Source: Candidatus Marinarcus aquaticus | Lineage (GTDB): Bacteria; Campylobacterota; Campylobacteria; Campylobacterales; Arcobacteraceae | DNA length: 64,000 nucleotides | Assembly: GCF_004116335.1 (NCBI RefSeq) | Contig: NZ_PDKN01000007.1 | Span: 62,001-126,000 of the forward strand | Reading direction: 5' to 3' | Shown: positions 44,077 to 51,959 of the stretch, piece by piece | Layout: each line of letters opens with the position of its first letter | Position numbering within the stretch: the first letter of the stretch is position 1 | Translations under genes and position numbers: made by a program | The notes under the pieces: generated by a model | What the model was told of the DNA's origin: nothing | Database searches by the model: none | The model's input: the letters and a program-made list of their open reading frames with translations, nothing else

Positions 44077-45687
44077 ATGACAAAATTTATATTTGTAACA
44101 GGTGGGGTATTAAGCTCATTAGGGAAAGGGATTACTTCAGCCTCTATTGCAACTATTTTAAAACAATCAGGTCAAAAAGTAAGTATGCTTAAAATTGACC
44201 CTTACTTAAATGTTGACCCAGGGACAATGAGCCCATTAGAACACGGAGAAGTTTTCGTTACTGCAGATGGTGCAGAGACAGACTTAGACTTAGGAAATTA
44301 TGAGAGATTTATTGATACAACTTTAAGTGCACAAAATAACTTTACAACAGGACAAGTCTATCAAAGCGTTATTAAAAGAGAGCGTGAAGGTGGATATTTA
44401 GGTAAAACCATTCAAGTTATTCCTCACGTTGTAGATGAGATCAAAGACCGAATTTTTGCAGCAGCAAAAGGGTACGAATTTTTAATCGTTGAATTGGGTG
44501 GTACGGTTGGAGATATCGAAGGATTACCATTTATGGAAGCCATTCGAGAGATTCGACACGAATTACCAAAAACCAATACGATGAATATTCATGTAACGTT
44601 AGTACCTTATATCAGTGCGGCAGGTGAACTTAAAACCAAACCAACACAACACTCTGTTCAAGAGTTAAGAAGAATTGGTATCACACCACATATGATTGTA
44701 TGTCGTACAGAAAAGCCTCTTCCAAAAGAGTTAAAAAAGAAATTGGCCATTTCGTGTGATATTGACAACAATGCCGTTATTGAAGCGGGGGATGCACAAT
44801 CCATTTATCAAGTACCAATGAACTTCTTAAAAGAGGGGATTTTAACGCCTATTTGTGAGCACTTTAACATTAATTTAAAACCCAACATGGAAAAATGGGA
44901 GACTTTAGTTAAACACATTATTTTACCTCAAGAAGAGGTTACTATTGCTTTTGTTGGAAAATATTTGGATCTTAAAGAGTCATATAAATCACTCACCGAA
45001 GCCCTGATTCACGCAGGAGCACACATCAATGCCAAAATAAATATTCACTGGTGCGACAGCGAAAGAATTGAAGATGCGGGTGCATATGAAGTGATTCAAA
45101 CATGCGATGCCGTCTTAGTTGCAGGTGGTTTTGGACACCGAGGTGTTGAAGGGAAACTCAAAGCCATCGAATATGCACGAACCAACAACATCCCATACTT
45201 AGGCATTTGTTTAGGTATGCAACTGGCCGTTATTGAGTACGCACGAAATGTATTGGGAATTGAAGATGCCAACTCTGTAGAGTTTGACCCCGAAGCCAAA
45301 AACCCACTGATATACTTAATTGATGAGTTCTTAGACCAAAGTGGAAACAAACAAGTACGAACACACGAATCACCAATGGGTGGTACAATGAGACTGGGTG
45401 AGTATCCATTTACTCCTAAAAAAGGTTCAAAACTTCAAAAAGCGTATGGAGATAAAGAGACCTATTATGAGAGACACCGACACAGATATGAAGCCAACCC
45501 TAAATATAAAGAGGCGTTAGAAAAAGCGGGTATGATTATCTCGGGTGAGTCTCATGGTCTGATTGAAGCAGTTGAACTTAAAGACCACAAATGGTTTGTA
45601 GGGGTACAATTCCACCCTGAGTTTACCTCTCACTTAGAGACACCAAATCCAATTATTTTAGAGTTTGTTAAACAAGCTGCAAAATAG
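44077..45687 (+). CDS. pyrG: CTP synthase
   Basis: Makes CTP from UTP, glutamine and ATP. The 536 residues comprise the N-terminal synthetase domain ([19 protein letters not shown] and [22 protein letters not shown]) and the C-terminal class I glutaminase domain with the nucleophile Cys in [12 protein letters not shown] and the His/Glu pair in VQFHPEFTS. The stop lies five bases before the recJ ATG, so the two genes are co-transcribed. Confidence 0.98.
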   Translation: MTKFIFVTGGVLSSLGKGITSASIATILKQSGQKVSMLKIDPYLNVDPGTMSPLEHGEVFVTADGAETDLDLGNYERFIDTTLSAQNNFTTGQVYQSVIKREREGGYLGKTIQVIPHVVDEIKDRIFAAAKGYEFLIVELGGTVGDIEGLPFMEAIREIRHELPKTNTMNIHVTLVPYISAAGELKTKPTQHSVQELRRIGITPHMIVCRTEKPLPKELKKKLAISCDIDNNAVIEAGDAQSIYQVPMNFLKEGILTPICEHFNINLKPNMEKWETLVKHIILPQEEVTIAFVGKYLDLKESYKSLTEALIHAGAHINAKINIHWCDSERIEDAGAYEVIQTCDAVLVAGGFGHRGVEGKLKAIEYARTNNIPYLGICLGMQLAVIEYARNVLGIEDANSVEFDPEAKNPLIYLIDEFLDQSGNKQVRTHESPMGGTMRLGEYPFTPKKGSKLQKAYGDKETYYERHRHRYEANPKYKEALEKAGMIISGESHGLIEAVELKDHKWFVGVQFHPEFTSHLETPNPIILEFVKQAAK

Positions 45688-45692
45688 TTGTG

Positions 45693-47258
45693 ATGCAAAA
45701 AATAACCAAAGAGAAACTCTTTCAGATTTTAACTTCACGGCATAAGGGCAATCCTTATGCCAAACTATCACATCTTCCTCAACCTAACAGTTTTAAAGAT
45801 ATAGATAAAGCCACTCAACGGGTTGCTCAAGCCATTCGTAATGGTGAGAAAATCACCATTGTGGGTGATTATGATGTTGATGGTGTGATATCAACAACAA
45901 TTATGGTGGATTTTTTTCAGCAAATTCAATACCCCGTTGAGTATATCATCCCCAACCGTTTTGAACATGGTTATGGGCTTTCACCAAAAATCATTGAACT
46001 CATTGACGAAGGCTTGGTTATCACCGTAGATAATGGAATTTCAGCGGTACAAGCTTCGCAACTGCTTGAGAAAAAAGGGATTGATTTAATCATCACAGAC
46101 CACCACACGGTACCTGCAGAGTTACCAGTAGCCATTGCCATTATCAATCCCAAACAAGAGAGATGCCAGTTCCCTTTTAAGGAGATTTGTGGAGCACAAG
46201 TGGCGTGGTATTTTTGTGCTGCCATTAAAAATGAGTTAAACCTTTCTGTAAATATGACACAATTTTTAGAGCTCTTAGCCATTGCCATTATTGCAGACAT
46301 CATGCCCATGACTCAACTGAACTACACCATGGTCAAGCATGGACTTAAACACATTAAAACCTCTCAAAGACCCGCGCTTAAAGAGCTGAATAAAGTGATG
46401 CAAAAAGAGTCTTTCAGTTCGGATGATATAGGCTTTTTTATTGCCCCTAAACTCAACAGTGCAGGACGTATGGAAGATGCCTCAACGGCACTCTCATTTT
46501 TATTGTCCAAATCTTCGTATGAAGCCAATGAAGCACTGGAAGTTTTAAATGAACTTAACAACTATCGTAAATCTTTGCAAGAACAAATCTGTCAAAAAGC
46601 GATTAATGAGGTGGATGTTTCAGATAATGCGGTGGTTGTTTGGGGAGAAGATTGGCACGAAGGTGTGATTGGTATTGTGGCTTCACAACTCTCAAGCAAG
46701 TTTAAAAAACCCGCTTTTATCTTCTCTATTAATGGTGATTTGGCCAAAGGAAGTGCAAGGGCTAATGGAGATATCAACCTGCACTCTGTGATCACACAAG
46801 CACAAGATTTACTGCACGGCTTTGGTGGCCATAAAAATGCAGCAGGTCTTTCCCTGCATAAAGAGAACTTGCAACACTTTAAAGCAAGAATCAACGAACA
46901 ACTTCAAGAATGCCATGTATCACTTCATATTGAACCTGATACTTTAGGGGAGTTGGATCTGTCCAGTGTGGACTTAGAGTTTTTAAATATGATTGAAGAG
47001 TATGAACCCTATGGATTAGATAACCTGCGTCCAATCTTTAAAATCTCACAAGCACAAGTCATCAAATCAACACTCTTTGGAAAAGATAAAAACCACTTAA
47101 AACTGCAACTGAGTGCCGATGGTCATCTTTTTGAAGCAATTAAATTTAACACCTCAACCCTGATTTCCAAAGAGTTTATTGATATTATTGTATCACTGAA
47201 TAAAAATGATTTCAGAGGAAATGTGCAAACACAGTTTCTGGTTCAACAGATATTATAA
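45693..47258 (+). CDS. recJ: Single-stranded-DNA-specific exonuclease RecJ
   Basis: 5' to 3' single-strand exonuclease of recombination and repair, DHH superfamily. About 521 residues, shorter than E. coli RecJ but usual for this phylum. The metal motifs are IVGDYDVDGVIST, LVITVDNGIS, LIITDHHTVP and, in the DHHA1 part, AKGSARANGDINLH with LHGFGGHKNAAGLS. ATG at 45693 is preferred over an in-frame GTG at 45690. Its end overlaps that of the convergent FlgO-family gene by six bases. Confidence 0.94.
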   Translation: MQKITKEKLFQILTSRHKGNPYAKLSHLPQPNSFKDIDKATQRVAQAIRNGEKITIVGDYDVDGVISTTIMVDFFQQIQYPVEYIIPNRFEHGYGLSPKIIELIDEGLVITVDNGISAVQASQLLEKKGIDLIITDHHTVPAELPVAIAIINPKQERCQFPFKEICGAQVAWYFCAAIKNELNLSVNMTQFLELLAIAIIADIMPMTQLNYTMVKHGLKHIKTSQRPALKELNKVMQKESFSSDDIGFFIAPKLNSAGRMEDASTALSFLLSKSSYEANEALEVLNELNNYRKSLQEQICQKAINEVDVSDNAVVVWGEDWHEGVIGIVASQLSSKFKKPAFIFSINGDLAKGSARANGDINLHSVITQAQDLLHGFGGHKNAAGLSLHKENLQHFKARINEQLQECHVSLHIEPDTLGELDLSSVDLEFLNMIEEYEPYGLDNLRPIFKISQAQVIKSTLFGKDKNHLKLQLSADGHLFEAIKFNTSTLISKEFIDIIVSLNKNDFRGNVQTQFLVQQIL

Positions 47259-47834
47259 GACCATTGGTCGGTAGATATAGTTCTCTTTTGGAACATGTTC
47301 AAGTCGTTCAATTTCTGAATTCATCGGAGTTGAAGCACTTGATGAACCTAAAATATGCCCTGAATAAATATCAATCAATTTAACAAAAATCCGTAGCCGT
47401 TTATTGGTCACTGAATACGTACCCACCACTGCAAATCGCTCTTGATAGATATTTGAATCAATCTCACTGTGATCACGGCTTAATACATTAAACCCATGCT
47501 CACCTATTTCAAAGTTTTGACTCAGTTCCACTTCCCGTATGATAATGTTTTGATTTGATAAGACATTTTTCAATGTTTCAGAGAGTAAAAATCCAAGCTT
47601 GGATTTGTTTTGAAGTCGGTCAATGTTCACAAAATCTGAAACCAAAACCACTTCATCTTTTTCAATATTCATCTTAAGCTTTTTATAGGAGTCTTCCACT
47701 AAGGCATTGACCATTCTGTCAAAGTCATTGGAACCATCAATGTTCATATAAAAACATCCACTGAACAGCAGAGGCAAAAGCAATGAAGCCACGAAGAGCT
47801 TCATTCTTGAAAGTGGATTATGCTTAAATTTCAT
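47253..47834 (-). CDS. FlgO-family outer-membrane lipoprotein
   Basis: A 193-residue lipoprotein. The signal peptide ends in lipobox LLFSGC (Cys27), followed by a domain of FlgO type: MVNALVEDSYKKLK, VVLVSDFVNIDRLQNKSKLGFLLSETL and FAVVGTYSV. FlgO proteins are outer-membrane factors linked to flagellar motility or stability in Vibrio and related systems; the role here is inferred from the family. A second in-frame ATG (MKLFVASLL) ten codons in is an alternative start with a more typical signal peptide. It is paired with the next FlgO-like gene upstream, seven bases away. Confidence 0.7.
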   Translation of the reverse strand: MKFKHNPLSRMKLFVASLLLPLLFSGCFYMNIDGSNDFDRMVNALVEDSYKKLKMNIEKDEVVLVSDFVNIDRLQNKSKLGFLLSETLKNVLSNQNIIIREVELSQNFEIGEHGFNVLSRDHSEIDSNIYQERFAVVGTYSVTNKRLRIFVKLIDIYSGHILGSSSASTPMNSEIERLEHVPKENYIYRPMVL

Positions 47835-47841
47835 ATTTTAA

Positions 47842-48609
47842 TTAATCTTCTTTTACGATTTTGATGCTTCTTGGAGGCTTACAATCTTTAAAGATGACGC
47901 AATCATTTCTTAACCCATGAGCAAATGTTGATCGTGAAGTTGAAATGATTTGTCCGGTTGAGTTATCTAATACTCTTGCATTTAACATGATGTTTTTATA
48001 CTGTCTTGAGTAAGTACCCACAACCACATATGTGTTTTCTACACTGCTTTTTAATTTGTTTGTATCTCGAGTAATATAGTACTCACCTTGAGCATTCACA
48101 GAAACACCCATTTGACCTCTGAACTCAATCACATTGAATCCTCTGTTTGATAACTCATTGATTAAGCTTTCACTTACAATTCGTCCAAACTCAGATGTCT
48201 TCTTTAAGTTGTCTAACCGTACGAATGTTGTAATCAATACGGGTTTTCGTGTTTGCATTTTTTTGTTTTGCATCATTTGTGTTGCTAAACTTGCAATGGT
48301 TGACTCTAATGTCTCTTGTGTGGTTACAATTTTTTGAACATTTGCTGCAACTTCCAGTCGTTGTTTTGCTGCTTCGAGTTTGTGTTGCTCCGTTTGAGCA
48401 ATAGGATCACGTGTTGGATCTTGAACAGGTGCTGGTTGAATCACCTCTTCATGAAGTTCAATCTCTTGAACAGCGGCAGGCTCAGTTTGTGCCTTTTTAG
48501 GTTGATCCATCACTGGCATCTCTTTTGTTTGTAACTGTTGTGCACTTAAAGATAGAAGTAACCCGCTCGCCACTAAAGCCAAGCACGAGTTTTTAAGTAA
48601 TTTAAGCAT
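47842..48609 (-). CDS. FlgO-family secreted protein with long linker
   Basis: A 255-residue protein. An N-terminal signal peptide (about 1-24, SCLALVASGLLLSLSAQQ) is followed by a Gln/Glu/Pro-rich low-complexity linker (about 25-110), then a FlgO-type domain with ITTFVRLDNLKKTSEFGRIVSESLINEL and YVVVGTYSRQYKNIMLNARVLDN. It shares the domain with the downstream lipoprotein, and the two form an operon. It lacks a lipobox, so it may be periplasmic or associated with the outer membrane through its partner. Confidence 0.7.
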   Translation of the reverse strand: MLKLLKNSCLALVASGLLLSLSAQQLQTKEMPVMDQPKKAQTEPAAVQEIELHEEVIQPAPVQDPTRDPIAQTEQHKLEAAKQRLEVAANVQKIVTTQETLESTIASLATQMMQNKKMQTRKPVLITTFVRLDNLKKTSEFGRIVSESLINELSNRGFNVIEFRGQMGVSVNAQGEYYITRDTNKLKSSVENTYVVVGTYSRQYKNIMLNARVLDNSTGQIISTSRSTFAHGLRNDCVIFKDCKPPRSIKIVKED

Positions 48610-48655
48610 CTATTTTCCCCTTATACAAAATTACTAGATTTTATTTAATGTTTGC

Positions 48656-49690
48656 TTATAAACTCTTGAAAAGATTGCTCGCAATCTCCTTATAATGAGC
48701 TTTTTGCGCATCTGTACCCAAAGCGACCACCAGCTTTCCTTTGTCACAATATTCGCGTATTTCTATCTCTAATGGAATCTTTCCTAAAAAAGGAATCGCA
48801 TACTCATTGGCCAGTTTTTCACCTGCACCTGAACCAAAAATATCGTACTGTTTTTTTGTATCTGGAGCAATAAAATAACTCATGTTTTCAACCAAACCAC
48901 CAATAGGAACGTTGATATCTTTAAACATCATAATTGCCCTACTCACATCATCCAGTGCCACTTGTTGCGGAGTGGTTACAATCACAGCCGAAGTAATTGG
49001 TAACTCCTGAGCCATAGTCAATTGAACATCACCCGTACCTGGAGGCATATCAATCACTAAAAAATCCAACTCTCCCCATGCCACATCTTCTAAAAATTGA
49101 ATCAATGCAGAAATAGCAACCGAACTTCTCCACACCAATGGCGTATCGGCTCTTGGTGTGGTAAGCCCCACGGACATAATCTTCACCCCAAAGTTTTCAC
49201 TGGGAATGATTTTATTATGTTCATTCCACTGCATCTTCTCTTTTTCTACGCCAAAAAATCTGGGGATATTAGGACCATACACATCCGCATCTAAAATGCC
49301 TATTTTATACCCCTCTTGAGCTAAAGCCACTGCAATATTGGCACTGACGGTACTCTTACCCACGCCCCCTTTTCCTGAAGTAACTGCAATGATTTTTTTG
49401 GCATACGCTGCTCGATTATTGGGGCTTTGTGTCGAGCCATAATTCATGCTTTTTTTAGGTGCATTTTGTTTCTTTTTAATATCCAATTGTGCATACTTTT
49501 TTGTTAAAACTGTGTTCTCAATTTGTTCACTCACTAAAGCAAACATTTCGTCATCTAAAATAGACAGAACAATCTCTAAACTCTCTTGATGCTCTTTAAT
49601 AGAGTCAATGAGTTGAAGCTCCGTGATACTTTTGTTTAAACGTGGATAAATGACCGTAGAGAGTATCTCTTTAATCTCTGTTCTATTCAT
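48656..49690 (-). CDS. mrp: Mrp/ApbC family iron-sulfur cluster carrier ATPase
   Basis: P-loop ATPase that carries and transfers Fe-S clusters. The 344 residues comprise an N-terminal MIP18/DUF59 domain (about 1-70) and an ATPase domain with deviant Walker A TSGKGGVGKST, DADVYGPNIPRFFG, and FLVIDMPPGTGDVQLT. Most Mrp proteins carry a CxxC near the segment after NMSYF to hold the cluster at the dimer interface. Here it reads NMSYFIAPDTKKQYDIFG, with Ala and Thr in those positions. Cluster binding may thus differ or use other residues. The gene overlaps the upstream unknown gene by 8 bases. Confidence 0.93.
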   Translation of the reverse strand: MNRTEIKEILSTVIYPRLNKSITELQLIDSIKEHQESLEIVLSILDDEMFALVSEQIENTVLTKKYAQLDIKKKQNAPKKSMNYGSTQSPNNRAAYAKKIIAVTSGKGGVGKSTVSANIAVALAQEGYKIGILDADVYGPNIPRFFGVEKEKMQWNEHNKIIPSENFGVKIMSVGLTTPRADTPLVWRSSVAISALIQFLEDVAWGELDFLVIDMPPGTGDVQLTMAQELPITSAVIVTTPQQVALDDVSRAIMMFKDINVPIGGLVENMSYFIAPDTKKQYDIFGSGAGEKLANEYAIPFLGKIPLEIEIREYCDKGKLVVALGTDAQKAHYKEIASNLFKSL

Positions 49691-50051
49691 AAGGGTTGGC
49701 TCTTTTTTGTTGATGTAACAGTCGAATCATGGTATTGGCTTTGTGTATCCACACAGAAGCAATCTCTTGAATGCCTGCATAGTCTCTGTTAAGTGCATTG
49801 TATTGTTGAATTCTCTCTTGCAACAACATAATCAAACCATCCAAAAGCGATTCTAACTGACCCCTTTGCTCTGCTTCTAAAAAGAGATTTTTTAATATGA
49901 GTTCTCTGCTTTTACTGGGCAATTCTATGCCCAAATTCGCTGCTAAATCTATCATCTCTTGGGAAGTGATATAAACCCCTGAAAAAAAGAGCGTTAAAAG
50001 CTGATTAATAAGGTATTGATACTTGTTTACTTCTTGATTTTTTCTTTTCAT
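49683..50051 (-). CDS. Uncharacterised small protein upstream of mrp
   Basis: About 122 residues, helical, with basic ends; it begins MKRKNQEVNKYQYL and ends LHQQKRANPYE. I do not recognise the family. ATG at 50051 is chosen because AGGTGAG precedes it directly and the upstream gene stops just before; an in-frame ATG at 50096 would overlap that gene. It overlaps mrp by 8 bases, so a link with Fe-S delivery is possible but unsupported. Confidence 0.6.
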   Translation of the reverse strand: MKRKNQEVNKYQYLINQLLTLFFSGVYITSQEMIDLAANLGIELPSKSRELILKNLFLEAEQRGQLESLLDGLIMLLQERIQQYNALNRDYAGIQEIASVWIHKANTMIRLLHQQKRANPYE

Positions 50052-50055
50052 TGTC

Positions 50056-50610
50056 TCACCTATTTTTGAGTGCGGCTTTTTGAACATCGACCACACTGTC
50101 TTGAGTCAATTTCTCTAAAGTTGCTTTAGAGGTTGAAGGATTTTCTGCTACTCTTAATCTTACCATTTTATCACTGTCATCTGAGAGTGTATCTAAAAGT
50201 TTTTCTGAAGTATTAGGGTTACCAGAAAGTCCATCTCTAACAATCTTTTCATCACTAAAAAAATTGTCCAAAATCTCTGTGGGTGTGTGAGGATTGCACG
50301 CAACCAATGCTCGCACCAAATTCACTTTATCTTTTGATAACAACGTCAATACTTCCACACTGGTGTGAGGGTTTTTTGCAACTGCCCAACGAGCCTCCAT
50401 GGATTGAGAGTGTGCCAATTGTTCAAGAAGATAACTCATCTCTTCACTTTTCTCTTTCATGGGATCATACACTGAAGTTCGTAAAGAGAGATTCATAGCA
50501 ATCATCGATTCCACTTTGGCATTGCCCTTTGCCTCTTCAAAAATTGCCTTCACTCTTTTTATATCCAAAGCTTTATTCTCTAACTCTTCAAGCCACGTTG
50601 CTTCTTGCAT
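50056..50610 (-). CDS. LRV/HEAT-like repeat protein
   Basis: A 184-residue protein. From about residue 70 to the end there are four or five helical repeats of about 24 residues with the pattern VAKNPHTSVEVLTLLS, VACNPHTPTEILDNFF, LSGNPNTSEKLLDTLS, VAENPSTSKATLEKLT. This is the leucine-rich-variant (LRV) type of alpha-alpha repeat. LRV proteins were first described near nitrogen-fixation genes with an N-terminal Fe-S cluster; no such cysteine cluster is present here. It is probably a protein-binding scaffold and the first gene of the operon ending in mrp. Confidence 0.75.
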   Translation of the reverse strand: MQEATWLEELENKALDIKRVKAIFEEAKGNAKVESMIAMNLSLRTSVYDPMKEKSEEMSYLLEQLAHSQSMEARWAVAKNPHTSVEVLTLLSKDKVNLVRALVACNPHTPTEILDNFFSDEKIVRDGLSGNPNTSEKLLDTLSDDSDKMVRLRVAENPSTSKATLEKLTQDSVVDVQKAALKNR

Positions 50611-50734
50611 CTGTATTCCTCATAAAATTTCCAAAAATGTTAGCAGAAAAAAATTAAACTTGTATAAATTTATTTTTATAATTTTTTCTTATATATATTA
50701 TAAGAAGCCCTAAAGTTGGGAGTTTTTATAAAAA

Positions 50735-50767
50735 TTTTACACTATTTTTACACTACCAAGATATAAT
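50735..50767 (+). promoter_or_regulatory. Promoter with 11-bp-period direct repeat upstream of the molybdoenzyme operon
   Basis: TTTTACACTA occurs at 50735-50744 and again at 50746-50755, exactly 11 bases apart (one helical turn). TATAAT at 50762-50767 follows six bases later. The second repeat therefore sits where a -35 box would be. Such tandem sites are typical of OmpR/PhoB-type response regulators that activate promoters lacking a -35. No regulator gene is adjacent. The ribosome binding site TAGGAGA follows before the rhodanese gene. Confidence 0.6.
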
Positions 50768-50828
50768 AATTGCTTATATTAGTTCCATCCCAAGAATGAT
50801 ATAAATTCAAATAAATCTAGGAGAAACA

Positions 50829-51947
50829 ATGAAAAAAACACTTCAAATACTGTTTTTTTTACTGTTAACGACTTCAGCCTGTTTATTGGCCAATGACGTA
50901 TACGGGCCAAAAGGGTATACAAAAAGTATGAAAGCGCACTTAATAAGTGCACAAGAAGCCGTTAAGTTGTTAGGCAAAAAAAATATTGTCTTTGTCAGTG
51001 GGGATTCACACGATACGTATGAATCTATTGGACATATTGAAGGTTCTGTTGAGATGTATGCTCACCATCTTCACCATGCCGATATCACGGGTCATATGCA
51101 TTGTGCACCTCTGTTTATGTGTCCTAAAGAAGCCGAAGAGTATATCGGTTCTAAAGGTATCAGCAATGACACGTTAGTAATTGCTTACGATAACTTTCGA
51201 GGACCAAATGCAACGGGTGTTTGGGCATTCTTTAAAAGTTTTGGTCACGATAAAGTAAAAATCTTAAATGGAGGAATGGATGCCATAAAAGCCATCGACC
51301 CAAATCAGATTAAATATGACCAACTCAAAGATGAGCAAAGAGATGCTAAAAAAGCAGCCAAAGAGGCCAAAGAAGCAGGTAAAAAATCATCAGAAGCGAA
51401 GTATAAAAAACAAGCCAATGAACTTAAAAAGCAGATGAAAATCGTCAGTAAAAAAACCTACATTCAAAAAGGGAAAGAGCACGAAATCACTCCTGTAACT
51501 TATACAATTGATACGAAAAAAATCGATTGGGACTTAATTGCTTCAAAAGAGGATGTGCTCAAAGCCAGTCTTGATTTGGTTGAAAATGGTAAAAAATCAA
51601 AATATCGAATCATCGATACACGAGGTATGGCAGAGATTATTGGTGAAAGAAAAATGGACAACGTTGCACGAGGTGGGCATGTTCCAGGAGCTACTTTTTT
51701 AGAGTGGAACAACATCACTGATTTTGATAATAAACTCTCTTTTAGGGACCTTGAAACTCTACAAAAAACATTTGACCGATATGGCATTAAAAAAGACCAA
51801 ACCATTTATGCATATTGTCATGTAGGTGCTGGACGAAGTACTGAAGTCATTGTAGCACTTCGAATGTTGGGGTATAAAGATGTAAAAGTTTATACCGGCA
51901 GTTGGGATGAGTGGGGAAATGATATGAACCTACCAATTAACAGATAA
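50829..51947 (+). CDS. Secreted two-domain rhodanese (sulfurtransferase)
   Basis: A 372-residue exported protein. A signal peptide covers about residues 1-22, then two rhodanese domains. The first (about 40-160) lacks an active cysteine loop. The second (about 250-370) has the loop AYCHVGAGRS with the persulfide Cys330. Between them is a charged helical insertion of about 60 residues rich in Lys and Glu (KKAAKEAKEAGKK) not found in ordinary thiosulfate sulfurtransferases. It is the first gene of the molybdoenzyme operon, 12 bases before the Mo subunit. Roles could be sulfane-sulfur chemistry linked to the enzyme's substrate, or sulfuration or repair; both are inference. Confidence 0.85.
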   Translation: MKKTLQILFFLLLTTSACLLANDVYGPKGYTKSMKAHLISAQEAVKLLGKKNIVFVSGDSHDTYESIGHIEGSVEMYAHHLHHADITGHMHCAPLFMCPKEAEEYIGSKGISNDTLVIAYDNFRGPNATGVWAFFKSFGHDKVKILNGGMDAIKAIDPNQIKYDQLKDEQRDAKKAAKEAKEAGKKSSEAKYKKQANELKKQMKIVSKKTYIQKGKEHEITPVTYTIDTKKIDWDLIASKEDVLKASLDLVENGKKSKYRIIDTRGMAEIIGERKMDNVARGGHVPGATFLEWNNITDFDNKLSFRDLETLQKTFDRYGIKKDQTIYAYCHVGAGRSTEVIVALRMLGYKDVKVYTGSWDEWGNDMNLPINR

Positions 51948-51959
51948 GGAGAAGAGCAG

